A DNA stretch of 64,000 bases from Photorhabdus akhurstii (GCF_018448925.1 NZ_RCWE01000016.1:1-64000); one strand, 5' to 3'; numbered from the stretch's first letter, positions 15,505 to 26,009 are shown. Made by a program: numbers and translations. The notes: generated by a model not told the origin, from the letters alone.

Positions 15505-18255
15505 ATGGCGATTTTAACAATGAAAATGTTAATTCCGGTGATAAGCTGCCGTTTAGAGCGACCGCCTATTTATCATCGTGTAAATCAAAATATTTCTATT
15601 TCTCTGGTGCTATCAAAGTGTCCGGTGAAATTGCGCCTTTCTCTGGTTTTCTGTCGGATGGTGCTGGCGTTTGTGACTGGATGGAGTGCTCAGGCGATAG
15701 GACGCGACTATTTTGACCCGGCCTTATTGGACTTTGGTTCGAATTCAGGGCAAACGGTGGATTTATCACAGTTTGAAACCGCCGGAGGTCAGGCGCCTGG
15801 GACTTATCGTGTTGACATTTACGTGAATGGCACTTTTTTTGATTCACGGGATATTACGTTCCAGCGTCATGGCGACAGCGAGCTGGTCCCGGTATTGACG
15901 CCAGATTTGTTAGATATGGCCGGTGTCAATATCAGCGACACACCGGCACTGAAAACCTTGCCGGTGGATAAGCCGATAGGGAGTCCGTTAGGTAAATTGA
16001 TTCCTCAGGCTACGGCCCGCCTGAACTTTTCCCAGATGCGGTTAAATTTGAGTATACCCCAAATAGCGATGAAGCCTTCAACCAATGGTCAGGTTGACCC
16101 GAAATTATGGCAAGAGGGTATCCCGGCTTTTATATTGAACTACAGCGTTAATGGCAGTCAGAATCAGCGCTCGCAATTTGGTAATAAACAGACTAATCAG
16201 AGCCTGTTCGGTAGCTTCAATTCTGGATTGAATCTCGGGGCCTGGCGTCTTCGTAACACGGCGACCTATTCTTATAGTACCCAAACTTATAACCGGTATG
16301 ACTCACTCAATGACGCCATGAAAAAAACCACCCAATCCCGGCAACGGTGGAACTTCCTGCAAACCTATTTGCAGCGGGATGTGGTGGCGTTACGCAGTGA
16401 TCTGACGATAGGGGATACTTCGACCGGCAGTGTGGCGGGGCAGGTATTTGATGGTTTCCCCTATCGTGGGATTGGGCTGGCCACCAGCGATTCGATGATA
16501 CCGGGTAGGCAGAGTGGTTTTGCTCCGATTATCAGTGGGATAGCTAAATCTAACGCGCAGGTGACGGTGACACAGAACGGTAGTGTGATTTATCAAACCA
16601 ATGTCGCGCCAGGTCCATTTCGGATCACAGATTTGGTGGGTAGCAGTACCGGCGGGGATTTACAGGTGACGATCACCGAGGCTGATGGTACCCATCATGG
16701 TTTCAGTCAAGCTTATTCTAGCCTGCCGATGATGTTGCGGCAGGGGCAATTCAAGTACGAAGCGGCGGTAGGGCGCTATCACACCAGTGGGTATAGTAGC
16801 GGCGGGCGTAAGCCGGTGTTTGGCATGGTTTCAATGATTTATGGTCTGCCCGCCAACGTCACATTATATGGTGGGGGGTTGGTAGCGCAATCGTACCAGT
16901 CCGCGGCGCTGGGGACCGGGCTTTCCCTTGGTATGATGGGGGCGTTATCTGCGGATATCACCACTTCTCGGGCGCGGTTGAAGAATATGGCTGACATTCA
17001 GCGCGGAGAATCTTACCGGGCGAAGTATTCGAAAAGTATGCTGACCTCTGGCACGACGGTGGATTTAACCGCGTACCGCTATTCAACCCGTAATTACCTC
17101 AGTTTTTCCGATGTCAATACCCAAGGTTACAGTGTTTGGGGGGAGCTTCCCTCTTGGATGTCTCAGCGACGTCGTAGCAGCTGGCAAATGAGATTGAGCC
17201 AGTCATTGCCGGGTAACTACTCCCTGTGGCTCAGTGGTCAGCGGGATAACTACTGGGGCAGTTCTAAAACTAACACCACCCTGTCGATGGGATTGAATGG
17301 TTCTTTCTACCGTGTGGGCTGGGGGCTTAATTACAGCATCGATCGCATACGCGGCAATGGCGATTGGCCTGAGAACCGGCAAGTTTCGTTGAACGTCAAC
17401 ATTCCTCTGAGTCTGTTTGGCTCCTATGCGGCGCTGAACAATGCGTATGCCAACTATAGCTTATTCCACGATAGCACGGGGCGCGGCAGTAACCAGCTAG
17501 GTATGGGCGGTTCATTGCTGGATGACAATAGTCTGTCCTGGAGTGTCTCGCAAAGTCAGGCGAATAAAGGGCAGGGAAACAGCGGGTCAGTATCAATGGG
17601 ATACAGTGGTTCCCTTGGGCAGGCCAGCTTGGGATACAACTACGATTCATCGGGCGGGCGGGGTGTGAACTACGGGGTTAGTGGTGGATTGATCGCCCAT
17701 CAGCATGGCGTCACGTTGGCGTCGCGTATTGGTGATGCCGCGGTATTAGTGCGGACATCGGGGGTTGGCGGTATTCGTGTGATGAACTCCAACTCGATTA
17801 CGACTAATCACTGGGGATATGCGGTGGTGCCTTATGCCCAGACGTACAGCCGAAATAGTATCAGTTTAGATCCGTCATCGCTGCCGGAAGGGGCTGACAT
17901 GGCACAAGGCAGCAAGAACGTATTCCCGACCAAAGGGGCGGTTGTGATGGTGGATTACCCTGTACGTATCGGGCAGCAATTGCTGATGAATTTGCTCTAT
18001 CACGGTAAGCCGGTACCGTTTGGGGCAATGGCGGGGCTTAAAGGGGATACAGCAACAAATCTGGCGGCGATCGTCGGGGAAGGAGGACAAGTGTACCTGA
18101 GTGGTATGCCCCCTAGTGGGGTACTCAAAGTGAAGTGGGGCAGTGCGCCGGACAGTCAGTGCGAGGTGGTGTTTAACCTGGGGCCGCCGCCGGTAAAAGC
18201 GAAGCAAGATAAGAGCTGGAGTCCCATGAGGCAATTGAACGAAACCTGCCGTTAA
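15505..18255 (+). CDS. madH: Outer-membrane fimbrial usher MadH
   Basis: 916 residues, FimD/PapC-class usher that forms the outer-membrane pore through which pilins are assembled. N-terminal domain YFDPALLDFGSNSGQTVDLS, then the middle beta-barrel with plug (FDGFPYRGIGLATSDSMIP) and a C-terminal domain ending with Cys-containing LNETCR. The N-terminus is longer than usual: about 65 residues precede the FDPALL motif and the hydrophobic signal segment is CRMVLAFVTGWSAQA, so a later start, for example at Met 51 (SLVFCRM), is possible. AAGAG just upstream and the stop of a possible coupling ORF 3 bp before favour 15505. Confidence 0.92.
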   Translation: MAILTMKMLIPVISCRLERPPIYHRVNQNISISLVLSKCPVKLRLSLVFCRMVLAFVTGWSAQAIGRDYFDPALLDFGSNSGQTVDLSQFETAGGQAPGTYRVDIYVNGTFFDSRDITFQRHGDSELVPVLTPDLLDMAGVNISDTPALKTLPVDKPIGSPLGKLIPQATARLNFSQMRLNLSIPQIAMKPSTNGQVDPKLWQEGIPAFILNYSVNGSQNQRSQFGNKQTNQSLFGSFNSGLNLGAWRLRNTATYSYSTQTYNRYDSLNDAMKKTTQSRQRWNFLQTYLQRDVVALRSDLTIGDTSTGSVAGQVFDGFPYRGIGLATSDSMIPGRQSGFAPIISGIAKSNAQVTVTQNGSVIYQTNVAPGPFRITDLVGSSTGGDLQVTITEADGTHHGFSQAYSSLPMMLRQGQFKYEAAVGRYHTSGYSSGGRKPVFGMVSMIYGLPANVTLYGGGLVAQSYQSAALGTGLSLGMMGALSADITTSRARLKNMADIQRGESYRAKYSKSMLTSGTTVDLTAYRYSTRNYLSFSDVNTQGYSVWGELPSWMSQRRRSSWQMRLSQSLPGNYSLWLSGQRDNYWGSSKTNTTLSMGLNGSFYRVGWGLNYSIDRIRGNGDWPENRQVSLNVNIPLSLFGSYAALNNAYANYSLFHDSTGRGSNQLGMGGSLLDDNSLSWSVSQSQANKGQGNSGSVSMGYSGSLGQASLGYNYDSSGGRGVNYGVSGGLIAHQHGVTLASRIGDAAVLVRTSGVGGIRVMNSNSITTNHWGYAVVPYAQTYSRNSISLDPSSLPEGADMAQGSKNVFPTKGAVVMVDYPVRIGQQLLMNLLYHGKPVPFGAMAGLKGDTATNLAAIVGEGGQVYLSGMPPSGVLKVKWGSAPDSQCEVVFNLGPPPVKAKQDKSWSPMRQLNETCR

Positions 18256-18374
18256 GATGGCAAGGTTAACATGAGGTGGTGCACAGAACCTGATGTGAAT
18301 AACCATCGTTATTAGAGGAAGAGGAACCGCTGAAAGGTGGATGTAATCTGGCCGGGATGGGGGGAGATCAACGA

Positions 18375-19724
18375 ATGAAAATTTCTAATATGGCAACTGG
18401 GAAGTTACTCCCGGTTGGGCAGCCGATGAATACGAAGAAGACGTTTATTAACAAGATAAAACAGGATATTGGTCGGATGGTGGTTCGTTGCCGTGAATGG
18501 CCGATATGGATGGCAATGATATGCCTATTCGTGGGTATTTTTTCTTCTCCCTCAGTGTTTGCCGATCAGTCCCGAAATTGGAATGCTGATGTAGCTTTGA
18601 AAGCTTTGGGGCCTGAGCGGATGGTAAAACGGAGTGATGGAGTCATCAATTACCCGGCAGCGGGTAAAGCGACCTTAGATCTGTTTCAAATTCATAGTAT
18701 GAGGGATATGGAGCATGGTACCACTTCATATGATCAGAGAAATCTGAATCAGGTCCGGTTCCAGCTCAGAGCACGTGGGGAAATTTTTAAAGTCCCGAAA
18801 GTGGTCTCAGGCAGTTACGAATGTACAATTATAGCCAAAACTAAATATTCTAGATGGATTAAAGATAATGATCCACATATACAGGGAACAGGCATTCAAC
18901 ACCTTACGGTAAATCTTGATAAGCCATACCCTAATGAAAATCTTTCCGACTCAGTACAGATCAAGCCGGAAAATCCTAATAGTGAAGCTGATGATGATCT
19001 TGTACATACAAGAATAAGTGACCTCTATTTTGACGTGTCTTGTCGTGGGGTAAATTTTTCATGGCAGCGAAGCCCTGATGAAAAAGTCGAATTTGATAGT
19101 GACGATAACTCACCAATTTTGAGTGTCTTAATTAATGGCGAGGAGCTTATGTCGTGGTCCAAACCAAGTCTTCCACCCATCAAAGACCCGGTAACAGTAC
19201 TGGACCCGCCGGTTTGTGGTTTAGATGCAGGTCCCTCTACCTCTCATGGGGGGCTAGTACTGATGGGAGAGGTTCTCCGGTCGCCCGGGCCATATCCGGC
19301 ACAGCTCCCAACAGGTGCATTCAGCGGGATTGAGGGATCTCTTCCTATGAACATTACATGCACTGTAAGCGATAAGAATAGTGCCGGCGGAGTGGCCACT
19401 TTGCAGTTTTCCGCCCCACAGCTAGCTGATAATAATGAAAGTATCGTAGTGCCTGGCTTCGATGACGCGTTGAGGATAAAAGTGACTCCGAACAAGATAG
19501 GTGGGAATACTAAGCTGGCGGCGTCAAACGCGATGGGTAGGCCAGTAAAATTTGGTCCTCCAACTAACCCGGCTGATGTTCTGTACTTTACTGTGGGTGA
19601 TACGCCAAACACCTATTTATCTGAAAACCAATTCTTTGTGCAACTTTGGCAAGCAAAGGCGTTAGACCCTGGTACTTTTGGTGAATTTCAGGCCACTATG
19701 AACGCAACGTTAGTCGTACGATAA
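18375..19724 (+). CDS. madI: Two-domain tip adhesin MadI
   Basis: About 449 residues from the ATG at 18375 (MKISNMATGKLL), with GGGGGGAGAT upstream. A long N-region precedes a signal segment ending SVFA-DQ. The N-terminal domain (to about residue 250; motifs WNADVALKALGPE, IFKVPKVVSGSYEC, VSCRGVNFSWQRSPDEK) is probably the receptor-binding part. The C-terminal part (VCGLDAGPSTSHGGLVLMGE onwards, TCTVSD, terminal LVV strand) resembles a pilin domain. Three genes at 24980-29990 share the signal region, and two of them the whole N-terminal domain, without the pilin part. Confidence 0.75.
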   Translation: MKISNMATGKLLPVGQPMNTKKTFINKIKQDIGRMVVRCREWPIWMAMICLFVGIFSSPSVFADQSRNWNADVALKALGPERMVKRSDGVINYPAAGKATLDLFQIHSMRDMEHGTTSYDQRNLNQVRFQLRARGEIFKVPKVVSGSYECTIIAKTKYSRWIKDNDPHIQGTGIQHLTVNLDKPYPNENLSDSVQIKPENPNSEADDDLVHTRISDLYFDVSCRGVNFSWQRSPDEKVEFDSDDNSPILSVLINGEELMSWSKPSLPPIKDPVTVLDPPVCGLDAGPSTSHGGLVLMGEVLRSPGPYPAQLPTGAFSGIEGSLPMNITCTVSDKNSAGGVATLQFSAPQLADNNESIVVPGFDDALRIKVTPNKIGGNTKLAASNAMGRPVKFGPPTNPADVLYFTVGDTPNTYLSENQFFVQLWQAKALDPGTFGEFQATMNATLVVR

Positions 19725-19855
19725 CGCCTACGATGGCAGGGTATTTAAATATGGCATGGTGGCTTAGCCGCCTAAGTGCTTCATCTCAATAAATCACACT
19801 ATTTCATTTCTCATGTGGTAACCGATCGACCAGTTAGTCACCAGGGGAGAGTAAA

Positions 19856-20347
19856 ATGACAATCAATGTTAATGATTCAATGGCGCTTCAAATGAGCGGC
19901 AGTCAGGCTGATTTGCCCGGAAATCAGACTATTACTGGCAAGCAGAGTAATCATGGGACTTTTCGTCTGCCTGTCTGCTTGTCTCATTTGAATGATACAC
20001 CGTTGTACATGGCGGTCGCGTATTGGGGGTTATTGAAGGGGCGAGGATTTACCAAAAGTGAAATCAGTCAGGTGTTTCGGGTGTCGGAACGCCGGGCAAG
20101 GGATGTGATGAATTATATCTACAATGAGCGGAGTGATGTGATTTCCTGTGAAAAAGTCTTTTTTCGTGAAAAACATGGGAGTCGGCGTCTGATGCTGATT
20201 GTTACGGCGGTCGCTAAACCTATGCCTCAGAGGAGCCAGACACTGGCGACAAAAACGGTGAAGTCGGCGCATTCCCGGACATCATCACAGATTAATCATA
20301 TGCGTAGTTGGTTTTTGCAACGCGCTTGCGGTCCGTTTATTTCTTAA
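19856..20347 (+). CDS. madJ: CaiF/GrlA-type transcriptional regulator MadJ
   Basis: 163 residues. The centre contains the pattern PLYMAVAYWGLLKGRGFTKSE, then ISQVFRVSERRARDVMNYI, a helix-turn-helix typical of CaiF/GrlA-like activators. GGGGAGAG precedes the ATG. It follows madI by 130 bp and ends the structural part of the operon; in published Photorhabdus work a madJ regulator is part of this locus (from memory). Self-regulation of the operon is plausible but not visible in the sequence. Confidence 0.78.
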   Translation: MTINVNDSMALQMSGSQADLPGNQTITGKQSNHGTFRLPVCLSHLNDTPLYMAVAYWGLLKGRGFTKSEISQVFRVSERRARDVMNYIYNERSDVISCEKVFFREKHGSRRLMLIVTAVAKPMPQRSQTLATKTVKSAHSRTSSQINHMRSWFLQRACGPFIS

Positions 20348-20425
20348 CGGTTCGTTTTATTTCAGGGGTATGACACAGGTGGCTGTCTGGCGGGATATGG
20401 TGGAGGATGAGTTTTTATCGATTCT

Positions 20426-20830
20426 ATGGGTGATGCCTTATGGATGCTGATAAGCCGAGTGGTATTGGTTATCAGCATCGTATTGTTCACTGTCTGTGGG
20501 CTGTTATTGGGTAACAAAGTTCGCCACTCCCGGTATCCCCGTATGCTGCTAGCGTATTGGTGCCGGGCATGGATTTTGCCGCTATTGTTTATTGCAATTG
20601 GGTTGGTGTTAATGTTTGGCGTGGAGGGTGAGGGGTGGTTAGGTCGCATACTGGATGAGGTTGATTCCGTATTGATGGGCCTATTCCTTGAGCATCGGAA
20701 TGACGCGCCGTCGGCTCTGTATCCGGCGCAGTCATCGACAGTGGTCTCTTGTGGGGCGGCGGTGGATAGCGCTGTTGGCTATTCACCGGCTGATCCGCAC
20801 GGGTTGCCCGGAGTTGAAAAGAATAATTAA
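20426..20830 (+). CDS. madK: Small membrane protein MadK
   Basis: 134 residues with two predicted membrane segments (LISRVVLVISIVLFTVCGLL and AWILPLLFIAIGLVLMFGV) separated by a basic loop (NKVRHSRYPR), then a soluble Ser/Ala-rich tail. No family recognised. It lies 78 bp after madJ and is the last gene before the convergent spoT, which fixes it as the eleventh gene of the madA-K set. Role unknown; position suggests an accessory function for fimbria expression. Confidence 0.6.
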   Translation: MGDALWMLISRVVLVISIVLFTVCGLLLGNKVRHSRYPRMLLAYWCRAWILPLLFIAIGLVLMFGVEGEGWLGRILDEVDSVLMGLFLEHRNDAPSALYPAQSSTVVSCGAAVDSAVGYSPADPHGLPGVEKNN

Positions 20831-20868
20831 AACCAGATCCCCTGAGCGACGAGGGGAGTCTGGCCGGT

Positions 20869-22986
20869 TTAGTTTCTGTTACGGCTGACTCGCATCACAT
20901 CCGGCATAATGCGGATTTTGCGCATAATGTTGGCTAACTGGATGCGGTCCTTGGTGGTCAGCCGGATAAACGCGCAGTAAACACGGCCATCTTTCTCTTC
21001 TGTGTTCATGCTCTGAATATTGGAGTTTGCCGCGTTAATCGCGGCGGTCAGATTTGCCAGCGCCCCTTGATGGTTAAACATATCCACTTTTATTTCAGCA
21101 ATAAAATCACTGCTAACATCTTTATCCCACTCTACCGCCATAAATTTCTCCGGCTCTTTCTGATAGCCGCGAATATTACGACAGGATTCATGGTGGATAA
21201 CCAACCCTTTGCCGGGGCTGATGTGGGCGATAATCGGGTCGCCGGGGATCGGCCGACAACATTTGGCAAAAGTAATCAGCACACCGTCAGCGCCTTTGAT
21301 CGGTAATTTACGTGCTCCGTTGTTATTGCTACTGGTGCTTGCGCTGCTCTCCTGCGCGCCTAGCAGGTTGCGGGCGACGACGATACTCATGGTATTGCCA
21401 AGCCCGATTTCAGCCAGCAGATCCTCTATTGTCGCGAGTCTCATTCTCGTCAACTCTTTATTGATATTTTCCTGTGGAATATCAACCAGCTTTTTCCCAT
21501 TGCCCAACGCGTGATTTAGCAGGCGGCGACCTAGCCCAATCGAATCTTCCCGCTTAAGGTTTTTTAGCAATTGACGAATTTTGGCGCGCGCTTTTGAGCT
21601 GACGACAAAGTTTAGCCAGGCGGCGTTTGGCCGAGCGCCCGGCGCGGTAATAATCTCAACTGTCTGGCCGTTGGTCAGCGATTGCGATAATGGATATGGC
21701 TGGCGATCAACTCGCGAACCGACACAGGCATGACCAATATCGGTGTGTACGGCGTAAGCGAAGTCAACCGGGGTAGCGCCCGCGGGTAATTCCACAATGC
21801 GCCCTTTCGGGGTAAAAACGTAAATCTCATCAGGAAACAGATCAGATTTAACGCTTTCAATAAATTCAAAAGAGTTGCCGGCGCTTTGTTGTAATTCCAG
21901 CAGGCTCTGCATCCAGCGTTGTGCGCGAACTTGCGCGGCGGTGCTCGACTCTTTCTGTTCCTTGTAGGCCCAGTGTGCCGCGACGCCCATTTCAGCCATT
22001 TGATCCATATCTTCGGTGCGAATCTGGATTTCAACCGGTACGCCGTGAGGGCCAATCAGAGAAGTGTGCAAGGATTGATAGCCGTTGGCTTTAGGGATGG
22101 CGATATAATCTTTTATTCTGCCTGGACGGGGTTTATACAGGCTGTGCATCTGCCCCAAAACGCGATAGCAGATATCAACATTGTTGACGATGACCCGAAA
22201 GGCATAGATATCCATAATGGAATGGAAACGCTGCTCTTTGAGGTGCATTTTCTGGTAGATAGAGTAGAGATGTTTTTCCCGCCCGCTGACTTTGCACTCA
22301 ATATTGGCTTCGGCCAGTCTGCCTGCGATTTCAGACAGAATTTTCTGGATCATCTCTTTACGGTTGCCACGGGCCGCTTTTACCACCTCTTTGATAACCC
22401 GGTAACGGTTAGGGTGAAGGGCCTCAAATCCAAGCTCTTCTAACTCGGTTTTCAGATGGTGAATACCCAGACGATGAGCCAAGGGGCTGTAAATCTCTAA
22501 CGTTTCCCGGGCGATACGACGGCGTTTATCTGGACGTAACGCCCCGAGAGTACGCATATTATGGGTACGGTCTGCCAGTTTGATCAAAATGACGCGGATA
22601 TCCTGCACCATCGCCATGATCATTTTGCGGAAGTTCTCCGCCTGCGCCTCTTTTTTATCGCGGAAATTGAGCTTATCAAGCTTGGAAACCCCCTCGACTA
22701 ACCCGGCGACCACCGGGCCGAAAGGTTGGGCGATATCTTGAAAGGTGGCGGGCGTGTCTTCAATAACATCATGCAATAAAGCGGCCATCAGTGTTTCATG
22801 GTCGAGACGCATTTCGGCCAGAATACAGGCGACCGCGACAGGGTGCGTAATGTAGGGTTCGCCACTGGTGCGGGTTTGCCCGTCATGGGCATCCCGCGCG
22901 ACAGTGTAAGCCTGCTTGAGGAGTTCAATTTGACTCCCAGGCAGATATTTTTGGATAAGCAGATTCAGGCTTTCGAACAGATACAA
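20869..22986 (-). CDS. spoT: Bifunctional (p)ppGpp synthetase/hydrolase SpoT
   Basis: 705 residues, close to E. coli SpoT (about 702). N-terminal HD hydrolase domain with HPVAVACILAEM and LLHDVIEDT, synthetase domain (YRVLGQMHSLYKPRPGRIKDYIA), TGS domain (DEIYVFTPKGRIVELPAGAT), and a C-terminal ACT domain ending RNRN. It sets the alarmone level in starvation. It lies 17 bp after rpoZ on the same strand, the standard gmk-rpoZ-spoT order, but the next gene downstream is the convergent madK instead of trmH. Confidence 0.97.
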   Translation of the reverse strand: MYLFESLNLLIQKYLPGSQIELLKQAYTVARDAHDGQTRTSGEPYITHPVAVACILAEMRLDHETLMAALLHDVIEDTPATFQDIAQPFGPVVAGLVEGVSKLDKLNFRDKKEAQAENFRKMIMAMVQDIRVILIKLADRTHNMRTLGALRPDKRRRIARETLEIYSPLAHRLGIHHLKTELEELGFEALHPNRYRVIKEVVKAARGNRKEMIQKILSEIAGRLAEANIECKVSGREKHLYSIYQKMHLKEQRFHSIMDIYAFRVIVNNVDICYRVLGQMHSLYKPRPGRIKDYIAIPKANGYQSLHTSLIGPHGVPVEIQIRTEDMDQMAEMGVAAHWAYKEQKESSTAAQVRAQRWMQSLLELQQSAGNSFEFIESVKSDLFPDEIYVFTPKGRIVELPAGATPVDFAYAVHTDIGHACVGSRVDRQPYPLSQSLTNGQTVEIITAPGARPNAAWLNFVVSSKARAKIRQLLKNLKREDSIGLGRRLLNHALGNGKKLVDIPQENINKELTRMRLATIEDLLAEIGLGNTMSIVVARNLLGAQESSASTSSNNNGARKLPIKGADGVLITFAKCCRPIPGDPIIAHISPGKGLVIHHESCRNIRGYQKEPEKFMAVEWDKDVSSDFIAEIKVDMFNHQGALANLTAAINAANSNIQSMNTEEKDGRVYCAFIRLTTKDRIQLANIMRKIRIMPDVMRVSRNRN

Positions 22987-23003
22987 GGCAGACCTACCGT
23001 AGA

Positions 23004-23279
23004 TTAACGACGACTTTCCGCGATAGCGGAAACCGCCTGCATTTCCGCGGCTTCCTGCTCTTGTTGTTCCTGGCGCTCACGGACATCCAGGATCTTACCG
23101 TTAATCAGCCCCTCTTCCACTTCACGCAGAGCGATAACCGTCACTTTATCGTTCTCTTCCGCCACCAGCGGGTCTTTACCGCCTGTTTGCAGTTGACGCG
23201 CTCGACGAGCGGCGACCAACACCAGGTCAAAACGGTTACCAATTTTTTCTACAGCGTCTTGAACAGTTACGCGTGCCAT
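23004..23279 (-). CDS. rpoZ: RNA polymerase omega subunit
   Basis: 91 residues beginning [29 protein letters not shown], which is diagnostic. Omega helps fold and assemble the beta' subunit and forms one ppGpp-binding site with it. It stands between gmk (54 bp upstream) and spoT (17 bp downstream) on the minus strand, as in other enterobacteria, so alarmone sensing and synthesis genes are co-transcribed. Confidence 0.98.
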   Translation of the reverse strand: MARVTVQDAVEKIGNRFDLVLVAARRARQLQTGGKDPLVAEENDKVTVIALREVEEGLINGKILDVRERQEQQEQEAAEMQAVSAIAESRR

Positions 23280-23333
23280 ATGTGTGCGACTCCACAGGTA
23301 AAGAAATGACTGGGCATCATACTGAAATTGGGT

Positions 23334-24011
<678 letters not shown>

Positions 24012-24036
24012 TTACAGTATACACGTACCTGCTTAT

Positions 24037-24270
24037 ATGTGTCGCGTTGCCGATGCATTTCTGCCGAAATTTTGCTGGCGAAGGATTGCTAATGGGTATT
24101 TTGTATCGTTAGGGGGGACTTCTCAAGGAGTGCTGATAGAAAAGGCTAGGGGTGGAGGAAGCCACCGAAAGGTATCTATAAATGGTAAATCGTCGGTTTT
24201 CCCCGATCATGGCTCCAAAGAGATCCCTGAACCATTGAGGAAGAAAATAATGAAGGATCTGGGGCTTTAA
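24037..24270 (+). CDS. HicA-like toxin, N-terminus uncertain
   Basis: The last 45 residues (GGGSHRKVSINGK, then FPDHGSKEIPEPLRKKIMKDLGL in parts) match the C-terminal two thirds of HicA mRNA interferases, including the catalytic His in the GSH motif. The usual N-terminal helix of about 12 residues is not evident: the frame instead extends into unrelated-looking sequence (MCRVADAFLPKFCW). Either the true start lies inside the frame or the 5' end has been altered, which could inactivate it. A HicB-type antitoxin follows after 31 bp, the normal order. Confidence 0.65.
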   Translation: MCRVADAFLPKFCWRRIANGYFVSLGGTSQGVLIEKARGGGSHRKVSINGKSSVFPDHGSKEIPEPLRKKIMKDLGL

Positions 24271-24301
24271 GTTCCGGTTATCTATCTTAAAGAGAGGTAT
24301 T

Positions 24302-24739
24302 ATGTTTAATTATCCGATAAAACTAGAATATGACGAAGAGACAGGAAGTTATGTGGCTAGTTGTCGTGATCTTCCCTTATTCAACTCAGTAGGTGACTCA
24401 GTTGATGAAGCTCTTCTCGAATCTATTGATGGGTTGGTTACGGCTATTGCTATAGAAATTGACAAACGTCGGCCTATACCTGAAGCATCCCTGTTGGAGG
24501 CAGGTGAATATGTTATCAGTCTCCCTATTCTCGTCGCAATGAAAGCGGCATTGCATAATGCAATGATAGAGACAGGAACACGCAAAGTCGATCTTGCTCG
24601 ACGATTAGGGCAAAAGGGGCCACAGATTGATCGGCTTCTTGATGTTGAACATTCATCAAGGGTTGAAGTTGTTGAATTGGCTTTGCATCAGTTAAATAGA
24701 AAGTTAGATATAGCGGTTAATACTACATTACATCATTAA
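24302..24739 (+). CDS. HicB-family antitoxin
   Basis: 145 residues. N-terminal HicB fold (FNYPIKLEYDEETGSYVASCRDLP, split for reading as YPIKLEYDEETGSYVASC and the following DLP) and a C-terminal DNA-binding part (GTRKVDLARRLGQKGPQIDRL) of the XRE type. AAGAGAGG precedes the ATG. HicB binds the HicA toxin and its own promoter. The partner upstream has an unusual N-terminus, so the antitoxin may now be an orphan. Confidence 0.85.
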   Translation: MFNYPIKLEYDEETGSYVASCRDLPLFNSVGDSVDEALLESIDGLVTAIAIEIDKRRPIPEASLLEAGEYVISLPILVAMKAALHNAMIETGTRKVDLARRLGQKGPQIDRLLDVEHSSRVEVVELALHQLNRKLDIAVNTTLHH

Positions 24740-24943
24740 ATAAAATATCACATAAATTGAGATATTTTGCGAATGAAAGTAATTGAAAGAGTAACATGAA
24801 CAAGTAAGCGGATAATATGATTAAGTGTGAATGAATTAGAAAATCAGTATAATAACTGGAATTAAATATTCTGATATTTCAGATTAATAGCAAATAAGAT
24901 GAATTATAACTCGGTCTATTATCTGTATTGCTTGGATATTCAA

Positions 24944-24968
24944 CCGGGGATTGCTCCCCGGCTGTTTT
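24944..24968. terminator. Hairpin CCGGGGA/TCCCCGG
   Basis: Perfect 7-bp GC stem at 24944-24961 followed on the plus strand by GCTGTTTTATT. It lies between hicB (plus) and the convergent MadI-like gene. The same hairpin follows the second MadI-like gene at 26702-26718. Confidence 0.75.
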
Positions 24969-24979
24969 ATTAATGATCT

Positions 24980-25894
24980 TTATTGATTATTGCTATCCGC
25001 TTTTCTCTTCCAGGGGAGATTATCTGGGTTATCATGGGGGGCTGACTGCTTCTGGTTAGCACTTTCCGCACTAGTCGGCCTCATGACGGCCGGGTCTTTA
25101 AACTTATCATTTGGATTATCGTCTGGTGGCGTCCAGAAAGCGACATTATGAATCCAATGGCAGTTGTCTTGCATCTCAATTGACGGCACCCCGTTTGCCC
25201 ACTCACTTTCCCACTCAAATTTCTCGTCGGGTTTACGTTCCCATGAAAATCCGGCCCCTTTGCAGGTTGCTGTGTAAACCAGGTCTGTTATGCTGGATTC
25301 CATAACATTTTGGTCCCCCTGGAACCAGTGGATCTTATGATTTACAACGGCAGCATCCGTATAAAGGTCTACTGTGGCTTTGCCGGGCGCGCCATCTTTA
25401 CGCTTGGCAGTCATCTTACAGTAATACTTACCTGTGATCACATGCGGAACCTTGAAGATTCTGTTTTGTGCTCTAACCCAAAACATGCCGTCTTTTAACA
25501 TCAAATCTCCGGTCGGCGTTGGAAACTCCTGATCGATTACTGGCGGAAAGACATTCGGTAAGTTAGTGGACCCCCTTGCTGGGTAATGAACCGGTTTACC
25601 TTGGTTGTCTTTCCCATTGATGATTGGCTGCCCGAGAGCTTTGAATATGACTTCTGCGTTCCAGGGGGGAGTAGCAGGGTATATTGGGTCTGGTGTTGGT
25701 TTCTTGGGGCAGTTATTAGTAGCGGCCAATACTGAGGTAGAAAAAAGCGCCCCGATAGACACGCACATTACCCATACCGGCCAGCGTCGATTTCGGCCAA
25801 CATTCTGCTTGACGCTGTTGATGAACGTTTTTTCAGTATTCATCGGATATTCTGACGGGGATTGTTCCCCGGTTGGTATATTAAAAATTTTCAT
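24980..25894 (-). CDS. Orphan MadI-type adhesin N-terminal domain, copy 1
   Basis: 304 residues from the ATG at 25894 (MKIFNIPTGEQSP), the position that matches MadI; an upstream GTG at 25945 abuts its ribosome site and is unlikely. Long N-region and signal peptide ending SVLA-AT. The mature part aligns with the N-terminal domain of MadI: WNAEVIFKALG, IFKVPHVITGKYYCKM, ATCKGAGFSWERKPDEKFE. It ends in a polar tail (TSAESANQKQSAPH) and lacks the C-terminal pilin domain of MadI, so it cannot be added to a fimbria in the usual way. Probably secreted to the periplasm; function unknown. A 17-codon ORF precedes it. Confidence 0.75.
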   Translation of the reverse strand: MKIFNIPTGEQSPSEYPMNTEKTFINSVKQNVGRNRRWPVWVMCVSIGALFSTSVLAATNNCPKKPTPDPIYPATPPWNAEVIFKALGQPIINGKDNQGKPVHYPARGSTNLPNVFPPVIDQEFPTPTGDLMLKDGMFWVRAQNRIFKVPHVITGKYYCKMTAKRKDGAPGKATVDLYTDAAVVNHKIHWFQGDQNVMESSITDLVYTATCKGAGFSWERKPDEKFEWESEWANGVPSIEMQDNCHWIHNVAFWTPPDDNPNDKFKDPAVMRPTSAESANQKQSAPHDNPDNLPWKRKADSNNQ

Positions 25895-26009
25895 TCTCTG
25901 TGATAACCCTGTCCCGGCCAGATTGCATTGGCCTTTTAAGGGCACTCCTTCTTTAAATGATTATTTTCTGCATCGGGTTATCCGTGCAGGCCAACATTAC
26001 AGATTGCAT

